64,000 nt of DNA from Bryobacteraceae bacterium (lineage in GTDB: Bacteria > Acidobacteriota > Terriglobia > Bryobacterales > Bryobacteraceae), in assembly GCA_019187195.1 (NCBI GenBank), contig JABAQT010000037.1:62001-126000 (forward strand), read 5' to 3'. Below the pieces are notes generated by a model. The model had not been told where the DNA came from. It did no database searches and saw nothing but the letters and a program-made list of their open reading frames with translations. Below, piece by piece: positions 17,684 to 26,709 of the stretch (within the stretch, counting starts at the first letter, position 1; each line of letters starts with the position of its first letter). A program made the translations under genes and the position numbers.

Positions 17684-18847
17684 ATGAAAATCACGGCAAT
17701 CAAGACCCTCGTGGTCAACGCGCGCATGCGCAATTGGATCCTCGTGAAGGTGGAAACCGACCAGCCCGGCCTTTACGGGTGGGGCGAAGCGACGCTCGAG
17801 TGGAAAACGAAGGGAGTGGTGGGCTCCGTGGAGGATCTCTCGGTGCTGCTCATCGGACAGGACCCGCGCCGCGTCGAGCACATCTGGCAGATGATGCACC
17901 GCCAGTATTTCTGGCGCGGCGGCATCGTCACCATGACCGCCATGAGCGGCATCGACCAGGCCCTGTGGGACATCAAGGGCAAGGAGGCGGGCAAGCCCGT
18001 CTGCGAGTTGCTCGGCGGGCCCGTGCGCGACAGCCTGCGGCTTTACGACCATCTTGGCGGCGGCCTCATGGAGGATATCTACCTCACCGTGGAACCCGAA
18101 GTCTTCGGTGAGCGCCTCTCGGTGAGTCTCGAGAAGGGATTCACGGCGGTGAAGGCCATGCCGATTCCCGTCGCCGAGATGATTGAGAGCCCCGCCGTTC
18201 TCCGGCGCGCCGTCCGTTGCGTCGAGGAGATGCGCAAAGCGGCCGGCGACAAGGTGGACATCATGCTCGACCTGCATGCGCGAACGACGGCCGCGGCAGC
18301 CATCCAGTTCGGCCGGCTGCTGGCCGATTACAACCTCTACTGGTACGAGGAGCCATGCTGGCCCGAGCATGTGGACGCGCTGGTCGAGGTGTCGCGCGCG
18401 CTTCCGTTCCCCATCGCCACCGGTGAACGCCTGGTGGGCCGCTGGCAGTTTCGCGAACTGCTCGAGAAGCGCGCCTGCGCCATCGTGCAGCCCGATGTTT
18501 CGCACTGCGGCGGAATCAGCGAAGCCCGCCGCATTGCCGCCATGGCGGAAACCTACTCGATCGCCGTCGCCTGCCACAATCCGCAGGGCCCCGTCAGCAC
18601 GGCCTCTTCCATTCATGCCGGTTTCGCCATACCGAACTACCTCATCCAGGAAGTGGTGCGGGCGGACGTGCCCTGGCGCAATGACATTCTCATCGACCCG
18701 CTCGACGTGGCCCGGGGCAGCGTTCCACCGCCCACCAAACCGGGACTGGGGATCGACATCAACGAAGCCGAAGCGGCGAAACATCCGTTCCAGCCCGAGG
18801 TGACGATGGATTGCTTCCACCGCGACGGCTCCGTGGCCGATTGGTAG
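17684..18847 (+). CDS. Enolase-superfamily sugar acid dehydratase, galactonate-dehydratase-like
   Basis: A 387-residue mandelate racemase/muconate lactonising enzyme family member. The N-terminal capping domain starts at MKITAIKTLVVNARM, and the barrel holds IDQALWDIKGKEAGKPV, the metal ligands in MLDLHART, WYEEPCWPE and IATGERL, then QPDVSHCGGISEA and the general-acid region ACHNPQGPVS. The DLH, EEP, GER and HNPQGPVS set is that of the D-galactonate dehydratase subgroup, which yields 2-keto-3-deoxy sugar acids. Fuconate or another aldonate is possible given the adjacent fucosidase. A frame extension upstream of 17684 lacks family similarity. Confidence 0.83.
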   Translation: MKITAIKTLVVNARMRNWILVKVETDQPGLYGWGEATLEWKTKGVVGSVEDLSVLLIGQDPRRVEHIWQMMHRQYFWRGGIVTMTAMSGIDQALWDIKGKEAGKPVCELLGGPVRDSLRLYDHLGGGLMEDIYLTVEPEVFGERLSVSLEKGFTAVKAMPIPVAEMIESPAVLRRAVRCVEEMRKAAGDKVDIMLDLHARTTAAAAIQFGRLLADYNLYWYEEPCWPEHVDALVEVSRALPFPIATGERLVGRWQFRELLEKRACAIVQPDVSHCGGISEARRIAAMAETYSIAVACHNPQGPVSTASSIHAGFAIPNYLIQEVVRADVPWRNDILIDPLDVARGSVPPPTKPGLGIDINEAEAAKHPFQPEVTMDCFHRDGSVADW

Positions 18848-18860
18848 GGCGCCACGCGGC

Positions 18861-18884
18861 ATTGCGGAATGAACCGCAATTTTC
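18861..18884 (+). terminator. Rho-independent terminator candidate after the dehydratase gene
   Basis: ATTGCGG and CCGCAAT form a perfect 7-bp stem around AATGAA, followed by TTT. It lies 13 bases after the stop codon and before the ada gene, in the right place to separate the two transcription units. Confidence 0.5.
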
Positions 18885-18922
18885 GGAGTGTTCGCCGCCT
18901 CGCGCCGCGATAGCCTGGATTC

Positions 18923-19987
18923 ATGAGCATCAACGCGGAAAGATGTTGGGACGCGGTCCTGCGGCGTGATGCCGCTGAAGACGGACGATTTATCGTCGGT
19001 GTCATCACAACCGGAATCTACTGCAAGCCATCGTGCCCTTCAAGGCGGCCCTTGCGAAAGAACGTGCGCTTCTACACCTCTCCCCAGGAGGCGGAACGCG
19101 ACGGCTTGCGGCCCTGCCTGCGCTGCTGCCCCCTTTCGGCGGACGATCCCGCCGTGGCGCGCATCCGGGCGCTGTGCGCCTATATCGAGGAGCACAGCGG
19201 GGAAAGCGTCACGCTCGAGGATCTCGGCCACCGCGGCGGCCTCAGCCCCTACCACCTGCAGCGCACTTTCAAATCGGTGGTCGGAGTTACACCCAAGCAG
19301 TACCTGAATGCCTGCCGCATGGGCTCCTTCAAGGAACAACTGCGCGCCGGAAAGTCCGTCACCGAAGCCATCTACGAAGCCGGCTATGGCTCATCGAGCA
19401 GGCTCTACGAACGCTCCGGCGCAAGCCTTGGCATGAAGCCAAGGGAGTACCGCAACGGCGCGGACCGCCTGGCCATCCGCTACGCCGTTCACCAGACGGG
19501 CGCGGGACTCATGCTGGTGGCCGCCACCGGGCGCGGAGTCTGCGCGGTCGAATTTGGCGATAGCCCCGAGGAGCTCGAGAGATCCCTGCGCGAGGAATAT
19601 CCAGCGGCGGAGATCACCGCCATCCATCCGCCTTATGCGGAGCCCTTCCGGCAATGGCTGGCCGATCTTTCGCGGCAGGTCAACGGCGCCCAGCCCGCGC
19701 GTCAGTTGCCGCTCGATGTGCGCGTCTCGGCATTCCGCGCCAAGGTATACGAGCAACTGCGCGCCATCCCCGCCGGAGAGACGCGGTCCTATAGCGAAGT
19801 GGCCGCCGCCATCGGGCGTCCCTCCGCCACTCGCGCCGTGGCCCGCGCCTGCGCCACCAATCCCGTTGCCGTCACTGTTCCCTGCCACCGCGTGGTGCGG
19901 CGCAACGGCGACATGGGCGGCTACCGCTGGGGCATCGATCGCAAGCGCAAGCTGCTCGACGCCGAAGCCGCTATGCTGAAACGATGA
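18923..19987 (+). CDS. ada: Ada: methylphosphotriester / O6-methylguanine DNA repair and regulator
   Basis: A 354-residue full-length Ada. The N-terminal zinc domain has Cys34, Cys38, Cys65 and Cys68 (TTGIYCKPSCPSRRP and LRPCLRC), where Cys34 accepts methyl groups from phosphotriesters. An AraC-type helix-turn-helix follows at about residues 80-180 (LSPYHLQRTFKSVVGVTP, SVTEAIYEAGYGSSS). The C-terminal methyltransferase has the active Cys321 in PCHRV. Methylated Ada activates its own regulon in E. coli. Its stop overlaps the start of the DinB gene by 4 bases, linking the two in one alkylation or stress response unit. Confidence 0.95.
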   Translation: MSINAERCWDAVLRRDAAEDGRFIVGVITTGIYCKPSCPSRRPLRKNVRFYTSPQEAERDGLRPCLRCCPLSADDPAVARIRALCAYIEEHSGESVTLEDLGHRGGLSPYHLQRTFKSVVGVTPKQYLNACRMGSFKEQLRAGKSVTEAIYEAGYGSSSRLYERSGASLGMKPREYRNGADRLAIRYAVHQTGAGLMLVAATGRGVCAVEFGDSPEELERSLREEYPAAEITAIHPPYAEPFRQWLADLSRQVNGAQPARQLPLDVRVSAFRAKVYEQLRAIPAGETRSYSEVAAAIGRPSATRAVARACATNPVAVTVPCHRVVRRNGDMGGYRWGIDRKRKLLDAEAAMLKR

Positions 19988-20493
19988 GCGTTTCAGCGGA
20001 TACCCTGCGTCTCCATCTGCGCTACACCGCCTGGGCTTCGCGCCGCCTGGTGGAAGCCGCCTCCCAACTGAGCGAAGAGGAGTTGACGCGCGACTTCCGG
20101 CACGCGGATAAGAGCGTCCTCGGCACGCTCGTGCATGTCTTCGCCGCCGACCGCGTCTGGCTCGGCCGCATTCAGGGCAACGTGCCCGCGCGCTTCATCG
20201 ACCTCGAGCGGGATATGAAAATGAGCGTCCTCGAGAGCGATTGGCCGGCCCTTCACGAACGCTGGATGAAATGGGCGGACGGCCAGAGTGATGAGTCCGT
20301 GCGCGGCTCCTTCCACTACAGGGATCTGAAGGGCAATGCCTACAGCAGCCCCGTGTGGCAGACCATCCTTCACGTGGTGAACCACGGCACCCACCATCGC
20401 GGCCAGGTCTCCGCCATGCTTCGCGCCATGGGCCACGCGCCCCCCGCCGTGGATCTGATTGCGTTCTACCGCCAGTTGAACAGCGGGTCCTAG
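19984..20493 (+). CDS. DinB family putative metal-dependent hydrolase
   Basis: A 169-residue four-helix-bundle protein of the DinB/YfiT type. The metal-binding histidines are recognisable as His51 (TLVHVFAADRVW) and His134 and His138 (VVNHGTHHRGQ), with the closing LIAFYRQL. DinB proteins are often damage-inducible and some act in thiol transfer, but most have no known reaction. Translational overlap with ada suggests it serves in the alkylation response, for example in thiol or electrophile detoxification (inference). Confidence 0.88.
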   Translation: MSVSADTLRLHLRYTAWASRRLVEAASQLSEEELTRDFRHADKSVLGTLVHVFAADRVWLGRIQGNVPARFIDLERDMKMSVLESDWPALHERWMKWADGQSDESVRGSFHYRDLKGNAYSSPVWQTILHVVNHGTHHRGQVSAMLRAMGHAPPAVDLIAFYRQLNSGS

Positions 20494-20544
20494 CCACTAT
20501 CCCCATCCCGCGCCCCCGCTCTTCTCACGATAGAATTCAAGGCA

Positions 20545-22608
20545 ATGAAGAAAACCATCGGGCACCTCGTTTGGGCGGCGCTGGCGATCTTGGGAGCGTA
20601 CAGCCTGGCGGGCATTGCCATGAATCGCGACGAACCGGTCAACAGCATATGGCTGGTTCTGGCTTCGGTCTGCATATACCTCATCGGATTTCGCTTCTAC
20701 GCCAAGTTCATCGCTGTCAGGGTGATGATGCTCAATGATGAGCGCGCAACCCCCGCCGAGCGGTTGCGTAACGGCCACGACTTCGAACCCACTAATAAAT
20801 GGATCGTCTTTGGGCATCATTTCGCCGCCATCGCCGGTCCCGGCCCCCTTGTCGGGCCCACGCTCGCGGCGCAGTTCGGCTATCTGCCCGGAACACTCTG
20901 GATCATCATCGGCGCCGTTCTCGGCGGCGCGGTTCAGGATTTCGTCATTCTCTTCTGCTCGATGCGCCGCGACGGCAAGTCTCTCGGCCAGATGGCGCGC
21001 GAGGAGATCGGCAAGCTCGGCGGGTTCACCGCCCTGCTCACGGTGCTGCTCATCATGGTCATCCTTCTCGCCGTCGTGGCGCTGGTGGTGGTCAATGCCC
21101 TTAAGGGGAGCCCCTGGGGCACGTTTACCATCGCCGCCACCATGCCCATTGCCGTCTTCATGGGCCTCTATCTCCGCTACTGGCGTCCCGGTAAGGTGCT
21201 CGAAGTCTCCCTCATCGGCTTTGTTCTGGTCATGGCGAGCATCTTCGGCGGCCAGGCTGTCGCGCAATCGCAAGCGCTCGCCCCGTGGTTCACGCTCGGC
21301 GGCATGGCTCTCGCGGTAGCCGTGATCCTCTATGGTTTCCTCGCCAGCGCCCTCCCGGTCTGGCTGCTGCTTGCGCCGCGCGATTACCTCAGCACGTTTG
21401 TGAAGCTCGGCGTCATTCTGCTGCTCGGCCTCGGCATCCTCGTCGCGCGGCCAAACCTCGAACTGCCGGCCTTCACCCGCTTCACCGACGGCACGGGCCC
21501 CATCTTCGCCGGCAAGATCTTTCCCTTCTGCTTCATCACCATCGCCTGTGGCGCGATGAGCGGATTCCACGCGCTCATCTCCTCGGGCACCACGCCGAAA
21601 ATGATCGCCAGGGAGTGGCACGTCTGGCCGGTCGGCTACGGTTCGATGCTGCTTGAGAGCTTCGTCGCCATCATGGCGATGATCGCCGCCAGCGTCCTCC
21701 AACCCGGCGTCTTTTTCGCCGTCAACTCCCCGGCGGGCATCGTCGGCTCGACGCCCGAGGCGGCCGTGGCCACCATCAGCGGCTGGGGTTTCCCCGTCAC
21801 CGCCGGACAGATGGAAAGCCTCGCCAGGGATGTCGGCGAACACACCCTCTTCTACCGCACCGGCGGGGCGCCCTCCCTAGCCCTCGGCATGGCCCACATC
21901 TTCGCCGCCGGAGGCGGCAAAGCCATCCTCGGGTTCTGGTATCACTTCGCCATTATGTTCGAGGCGCTGTTCATCCTTACCATCATCGACGCCGGAACAC
22001 GTGTCGGCAGGTTCATGCTCCAGGACCTTCTCGGCAATGTCCACCAGAGGCTCGGCGAGACAAGCTGGATGCCAGGCGTCATCGGATCGAGCGCCCTCAT
22101 TGTTCTCGCCTGGGGGTACTTCCTCGTCCAGGGAGTCCGTGATCCGCTCGGCGGCATCAACTCGCTCTGGCCGCTCTTCGGGATCGCCAATCAGCTTCTC
22201 GCCGCCATCGCTCTGTGCGTCGCCACCACCATCATCCTCAAGATGCATGGAGCGAAATACATGGGGATTACGGTCGTCCCTCTTGTCTGGCTGGTCGCCG
22301 TCACCTATACGGGGGCCTGGCAGAAGATCTTCTCCCCGCTTCCACGCATCGGCTTCCTCTCCCAGGCCGATCAGTTGCAGAGCCTGATCGACTCGGGAAA
22401 GCTCACCGCAAGCCGCGTGGTCGAGATCCAGACGCTGATCTTCAACAACCGGCTGGATGCCGCCGTCTGCGGCGTCTTTCTGATCCTGGTCACCGCCATT
22501 CTGCTCGATTCGCTCTGGCTCTGGGCGGGCATTCTGCGTGGCACCCGCGAGGCCAAGGTGAGCGAATCGCCCTTCGTTGTCTCGCGGCTCGATCTGGAGG
22601 AAATATGA
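20545..22608 (+). CDS. cstA: CstA family carbon-starvation transporter
   Basis: A 687-residue multispan membrane protein with about 16-18 segments. The CstA signature GPGPLVGPTLAAQFGYLPGTLW (in part) near residue 96 is followed by GAVQDFVILF; other conserved pieces are SGFHALISSGTTPKM, GYGSMLLESFVAIMAMIAA and SLWPLFGIANQLLAAIAL. CstA-family proteins import pyruvate or peptides under carbon limitation. AAGG precedes the ATG. The small YbdD-like gene overlaps the stop by 4 bases, as in the E. coli cstA-ybdD pair. Confidence 0.93.
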   Translation: MKKTIGHLVWAALAILGAYSLAGIAMNRDEPVNSIWLVLASVCIYLIGFRFYAKFIAVRVMMLNDERATPAERLRNGHDFEPTNKWIVFGHHFAAIAGPGPLVGPTLAAQFGYLPGTLWIIIGAVLGGAVQDFVILFCSMRRDGKSLGQMAREEIGKLGGFTALLTVLLIMVILLAVVALVVVNALKGSPWGTFTIAATMPIAVFMGLYLRYWRPGKVLEVSLIGFVLVMASIFGGQAVAQSQALAPWFTLGGMALAVAVILYGFLASALPVWLLLAPRDYLSTFVKLGVILLLGLGILVARPNLELPAFTRFTDGTGPIFAGKIFPFCFITIACGAMSGFHALISSGTTPKMIAREWHVWPVGYGSMLLESFVAIMAMIAASVLQPGVFFAVNSPAGIVGSTPEAAVATISGWGFPVTAGQMESLARDVGEHTLFYRTGGAPSLALGMAHIFAAGGGKAILGFWYHFAIMFEALFILTIIDAGTRVGRFMLQDLLGNVHQRLGETSWMPGVIGSSALIVLAWGYFLVQGVRDPLGGINSLWPLFGIANQLLAAIALCVATTIILKMHGAKYMGITVVPLVWLVAVTYTGAWQKIFSPLPRIGFLSQADQLQSLIDSGKLTASRVVEIQTLIFNNRLDAAVCGVFLILVTAILLDSLWLWAGILRGTREAKVSESPFVVSRLDLEEI

Positions 22609-22781
22609 CCGCGCTCCGCCGCTTCTTCAGAATCCTTGCCGGCCTGCTAAGGGAGTTGGCCGATGAAAACGCCTACCAGCGGCATCTCGCCGCCCACGGC
22701 GCGACACACTCCGCGGAAGAATGGCGCCGCTTCAGCGAACACCGTCTCAGGGCCAAATACACACGCGCCAAGTGCTGTTAG
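22605..22781 (+). CDS. YbdD/YjiX family small protein (DUF466-like)
   Basis: A 58-residue protein starting MTALRRFFRILAGLL with NAYQRHLAAHG and EWRRFSEHRLRAKY, ending in two cysteines (AKCC). This matches the small partner proteins encoded directly after CstA-type transporters, which are needed for full pyruvate uptake in E. coli. A GGAGG ribosome site sits inside the end of cstA and the start overlaps the cstA stop by 4 bases. Its last bases overlap the convergent MFS gene. Confidence 0.85.
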   Translation: MTALRRFFRILAGLLRELADENAYQRHLAAHGATHSAEEWRRFSEHRLRAKYTRAKCC

Positions 22782-23968
22782 CCGACCGCGGTGGTTTCCA
22801 GCGCCGGTTCCGGCGGGCTGGCGATGTCTTCCTCGGGGAACACATAGCGGCCGGCCACGGCTGCCGCCGCCAGGGCCGCCGCGCTCATTACGAAAGCCGC
22901 GGAGTATCCGAATTTCTTCGCCACCGCACCGGCGGCAAACGAACTGACCCCCACGAACAGATCATAGAAAGCGCTCAGGAAGCCGACCACGGAACCGCGC
23001 TCGCCATCCGGTGTCTGCCGCAGCACGGTTGAGGCGACCGAAGACCATGGAAACGAAAACCCGAACCCCAGCAGCGCCGCGGCCAGCACCGCCGCCGCCG
23101 GACCCGGCCCCTTGGCGATCGCTATCAGCCCGAGCGCCATCAGCGCGATTCCGCCGTAATAGGTGATGCCGGGATTGATTCGATCCGGCAATCCGCCGAG
23201 AAAGAAACGCGAGAGCAGAATCGCCAGGGCGTAGGCGGAAAATGCCGCTGGACCGGCATTTCCGTATCGGGCGAGGTGCAGAATCAGAAAGCCGGTCACC
23301 ACCGGATAGTGCACATTCACGAATCCCACCGCCACGCCGGGAGCGAACAGCGAGGCCGGCATCAGCCGCCGCCGCGGAGGACATTCCGCCGGGTGGTAGT
23401 CTTCCCTGATATGAAAGAGGATGGCGCAAGCAGCCAGCGCCGCCGCAACCTGCATCATGGCGGCATGTTCGAATGTTCCGAGCCACTGCCCAACCACAGG
23501 ACCCGCCGAGATGCCTCCCCAGATGCCGCTGCTCAGATATCCAAGCGCCTGTCCGCTGCGCTCGACTCCCGCCATTTCCACCACCCAGGCCGCCGCGCCC
23601 GTATACAGGCAGGCCTCTCCGAATCCTTGCAGCATGCGCCCCAGGTAAGCGCCCGGAAGTCCCAGCGGAAGCAGGTAGATGCCTCCCGCCACCGAGCAAC
23701 TGAACAGCCCCGTGAGAAACGCCGTTTTTCGTCCCCTCCGGTCGGCGAGAGGACCTGAGAACAACCGGCTCACCAGGGCGATGAAGGAAAAGCTTCCGAT
23801 GACGAATCCCACCGTCTGGTCCGATCCGCCGAGATCATGGCGAACATGCGGCGCAATGCTGGGAAGAACGGTGCCAATGCCCAGGAATCCGAGAAATGTC
23901 GCTCCGATCAAGAACCAGAATTGCGCGCGAAACCCCTGCGCCGCACATAAACCCATTAATAACATCAT
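22778..23968 (-). CDS. Major facilitator superfamily transporter
   Basis: A protein of about 396 residues with 12 predicted membrane segments. The MFS signature loop GPLADRRGRKTAFLTG lies between segments 2 and 3, and the second half has GGLPDRINPGI in the equivalent position. GRMLQGFGEACLYTGA is segment 4. The substrate cannot be assigned; the set is like sugar/drug proton symporters. The frame extends 47 codons further upstream, but that part is charged and unlike an MFS start, so the ATG pair at 23968/23965 is chosen. It converges with the YbdD-like gene with a 4-base overlap. Confidence 0.82.
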   Translation of the reverse strand: MMLLMGLCAAQGFRAQFWFLIGATFLGFLGIGTVLPSIAPHVRHDLGGSDQTVGFVIGSFSFIALVSRLFSGPLADRRGRKTAFLTGLFSCSVAGGIYLLPLGLPGAYLGRMLQGFGEACLYTGAAAWVVEMAGVERSGQALGYLSSGIWGGISAGPVVGQWLGTFEHAAMMQVAAALAACAILFHIREDYHPAECPPRRRLMPASLFAPGVAVGFVNVHYPVVTGFLILHLARYGNAGPAAFSAYALAILLSRFFLGGLPDRINPGITYYGGIALMALGLIAIAKGPGPAAAVLAAALLGFGFSFPWSSVASTVLRQTPDGERGSVVGFLSAFYDLFVGVSSFAAGAVAKKFGYSAAFVMSAAALAAAAVAGRYVFPEEDIASPPEPALETTAVG

Positions 23969-23976
23969 ACTCTTAA

Positions 23977-23994
23977 GCCCACGCTGGCGTGGGC
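23977..23994. promoter_or_regulatory. Palindrome upstream of the MFS transporter start
   Basis: GCCCACGC and GCGTGGGC form perfect 8-base arms around a TG centre, 8 bases upstream of the chosen start codon. It could be a repressor site or a hairpin that masks the ribosome site of the transporter mRNA. Confidence 0.35.
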
Positions 23995-24132
23995 GGAGCG
24001 AATATCCGCCGCTTCCCGCACCGCCGCATCCTGTACCGTCATCGGCAAAATCCCGCATTGCCAACAGCCTGAAGGATTCCGGCGGATCTCCACGCAAGGC
24101 ATCACCCATACGTCATACTCGTATAGGTAGCT

Positions 24133-25758
24133 ATGGCTGTCTCCGAACGTCCCCGCTTCAACGACCCAGTGGCCGAGGCCAACCAGGCCAAACTGCTCGC
24201 GGCGCGGTACCGCAGCGAATACGTCGATCTCAAAGAGGCCCGCATTGATCACGACCTCTTCCGGAACATTCCGGTCGACCTCATGTTTCGCTATAATTTC
24301 GTCCCTCTGCGAGCGGAGAACGGAAGCCTCGAGATCGCGCTCGCTGATCCGCGCAACCTCAACCTCATCGACGAACTGAGCATCCTTCTCGAGAAAAAGC
24401 TCCACGTCAAAGTCGCCACCCTTTCTCAAATCTCCGACCTTCTCAAGAAAACCGAGCAATCCCAGCGCGTCCTCGAGGAAGTCACCGAAGGCTTTGCCCT
24501 CGATGTCGTCGGCGACGAGGAAAATCAGGACGAAACTCTCTCTATTGATAGACTTACAGCCTCTGATTCCGACATTGCGCCGGTCATCAAGCTGGTCGAC
24601 ACCACCATCTTCAACGCCCTCGAGCGCCGCGCTTCGGACATCCACATCGAGACGCGCGACCAGGAGGTCGCCATCAAGTACCGTATTGACGGCGTGCTCC
24701 AATACGCGATGCCCCCCATCGCCAAGGAGTGGCACTCCACTATCATCAGCCGCATCAAGGTCATGAGCGAACTCGACATCGCCGAACGCCGCGTCCCCCA
24801 GGACGGCCGCTTCCGCGTGCGCTACAAGTCCCGTCTCATCGATTTCCGCGTCTCCATCATGCCCACCATCCATGGCGAAGACGCCGTCCTCCGCGTCCTT
24901 GACAAGGAGTCGATGAGCGAGAAGTTCTCCTCCCTCAGCCTCGATGTCGTCGGTTTCGCCGAACTCGAAATCAACCGCTTCCGCCGCGCCATCAAGGAGC
25001 CCTACGGAATGGTCCTCGTCACTGGACCCACCGGTTCCGGCAAGACCACCACCCTCTATGCCGCTCTCATGGAGATCAAGAACGACGAGGATAAGATCAT
25101 CACCATCGAGGATCCCGTCGAATACCAGATCAAGGGCATCACCCAGATCCCGGTCAACGAAAAGAAAGGACTCACCTTTGCCCGCGGCCTGCGCTCGATC
25201 CTCCGCCACGACCCCGACAAAGTCATGGTCGGCGAAATCCGCGACCAGGAAACCGCGCAGATCGCCATCAACGCCGCTCTCACCGGCCACCTCGTCTTCA
25301 CCACCGTCCACGCCAATAACGTCATCGACGTCCTTGGCCGGTTTCTCAATATGGGAGTCGAAGCCTACAACTTCGTCTCCGCCCTGAACTGCATTCTCGC
25401 CCAGCGTCTGGTGCGCGTCATCTGCGAGCACTGCAAGAAGGTGGTCCATTACGACGAAGAGTATCTGCGCGACAGCGGGCTCAACCTCGAGGAGTGGGCC
25501 GGCGTCACCTTCTACGAGGGCGCGGGTTGCTTTGAATGCGGCGGCGCCGGATACCGCGGCCGTACCGCCATCCATGAACTGCTCGACCTGAGTGAACGCA
25601 TCCGCGAGATGATTCTCGAACGCCGTCCGGGTTCGGAGGTCAAACGAGCCGCCAGGGAAGAGGGAATGCGCTTCCTCCGCGAGTCCGCGCTCGAAAAGGT
25701 GCGTGACGGCGTCACCACCCTCAAAGAGGTCAATAAAGTAACATTTATTGAGGGCTGA
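24133..25758 (+). CDS. gspE: GspE/PilB family pilus or type II secretion assembly ATPase
   Basis: A 541-residue hexameric motor ATPase. An N-terminal MshEN-type domain (about 1-150) is followed by the catalytic core: Walker A GPTGSGKTTT (about 298-307), Asp box ITIEDPVEYQI, Walker B DKVMVGEIRDQETA and His box TGHLVFTTVHANN. The GspE-type four-cysteine zinc site is present as CEHC and CFEC with GGAGYRGR. It powers assembly of pilins or pseudopilins at the inner membrane. It is the first gene of a six-gene plus-strand cluster, 6 bases ahead of the pilM-like gene; no retraction ATPase or GspF/PilC platform gene follows. Confidence 0.93.
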   Translation: MAVSERPRFNDPVAEANQAKLLAARYRSEYVDLKEARIDHDLFRNIPVDLMFRYNFVPLRAENGSLEIALADPRNLNLIDELSILLEKKLHVKVATLSQISDLLKKTEQSQRVLEEVTEGFALDVVGDEENQDETLSIDRLTASDSDIAPVIKLVDTTIFNALERRASDIHIETRDQEVAIKYRIDGVLQYAMPPIAKEWHSTIISRIKVMSELDIAERRVPQDGRFRVRYKSRLIDFRVSIMPTIHGEDAVLRVLDKESMSEKFSSLSLDVVGFAELEINRFRRAIKEPYGMVLVTGPTGSGKTTTLYAALMEIKNDEDKIITIEDPVEYQIKGITQIPVNEKKGLTFARGLRSILRHDPDKVMVGEIRDQETAQIAINAALTGHLVFTTVHANNVIDVLGRFLNMGVEAYNFVSALNCILAQRLVRVICEHCKKVVHYDEEYLRDSGLNLEEWAGVTFYEGAGCFECGGAGYRGRTAIHELLDLSERIREMILERRPGSEVKRAAREEGMRFLRESALEKVRDGVTTLKEVNKVTFIEG

Positions 25759-25764
25759 ACCACT

Positions 25765-26709
25765 TTGTCCATCGCCGATAAACTCCGCAATCTGCTTAGG
25801 GAACCGCCCCCGGAATTCATCTTCGAATTCTCCGAGGCCGGCATCTCGTGGGCGCATCACGGCAAGACGGAGAGCTCCGGCTTCCAGCCCATCGAACCCG
25901 AGACCCTCAGCGTTTCTCCGGTACGCGACAACGTTCTCAAGCCCGACGCTCTGGCGACCGGCGTGAACACCATCGTCGCCCAGGTCAACGGCGCCACCCA
26001 GAAGAAACGCCGCCCCTGCGCGCTCATCCTCCCCGATTACTGCGGCCGCGTGGCCGTTCTCGACTTCGACTCATTTCCAAGCGAACCCAACGAGCAGATG
26101 TCGCTCGTGCGCTTCCGTGTCAAGAAGTCCGTCCCCTTCGACCTCGATGCCGCTTCCCTCTCCTTCCACGTCCAGCCGCACTCTTCCGGCGGCAAGAAGA
26201 AGGACGTCGTCGTGGCTGTGATTTCGCTCGAGATCCTCGCCCGCTACGAAGCGCCTCTTCGCATGGCGGGCCTGCACCCCGGCCTGGTCACCATCAGCGC
26301 GCTTACGGCGCTCAACATGGTCCAGTCCACGGCTCTCGAAGTGGTCGCCAAACTCTGCGGCAGGGCGCTCTCCGTCGCGGTTACCGAAAACAACTCCCTG
26401 CGCATGTTCCGCTGCCTGGAACTCGATCACGTCACCCCCGAGGAAGTGATCGCTGTCCTGTTTCCGACTTTCGCCTACATCGAAGACGAACTCAAGAAAC
26501 GTCCGGAGCGGATCTTTCTCTGCGGATTCAGCACCCTGGCCGATTCTTTCACTCCCCGGCTCGAGAGCGAACTCCAGATCCGCGTCGAGCCGCTCCGCTC
26601 CCCCATTGGCATGCCCGGACCCTATAGCGCCGGCCTGCTAGGCTATCTTCAGGGTGTCTCCCTCGTGGCGCCGGCCTTCGCCGCCGCCCGCCGCCCGGAG
26701 GCCGCATGA
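25765..26709 (+). CDS. pilM: PilM-like actin-fold pilus assembly protein
   Basis: A 314-residue protein reading from a TTG at 25765, six bases after the ATPase stop. PilM-like segments are EFSEAGISWAHHG, RPCALILPDYCGRVAVLDFDSFP, RFRVKKSVPFDLDAASLSF and GALSVAVTENNSLRMFR. PilM is a cytosolic actin-like protein that links the motor complex to PilN/PilO; GspL's cytosolic domain has the same fold. The next gene starts inside its stop (4-base overlap). There is no better start codon nearby, so the TTG start is accepted. Confidence 0.78.
   Translation: MSIADKLRNLLREPPPEFIFEFSEAGISWAHHGKTESSGFQPIEPETLSVSPVRDNVLKPDALATGVNTIVAQVNGATQKKRRPCALILPDYCGRVAVLDFDSFPSEPNEQMSLVRFRVKKSVPFDLDAASLSFHVQPHSSGGKKKDVVVAVISLEILARYEAPLRMAGLHPGLVTISALTALNMVQSTALEVVAKLCGRALSVAVTENNSLRMFRCLELDHVTPEEVIAVLFPTFAYIEDELKKRPERIFLCGFSTLADSFTPRLESELQIRVEPLRSPIGMPGPYSAGLLGYLQGVSLVAPAFAAARRPEAA

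Noticed and set aside
23965-25860. A 631-codon open frame antisense to the GspE/PilB ATPase gene
   Set aside because: It is a mirror of the GC-rich codon pattern of the real gene, has no family similarity, and the sense frame contains all ATPase motifs.
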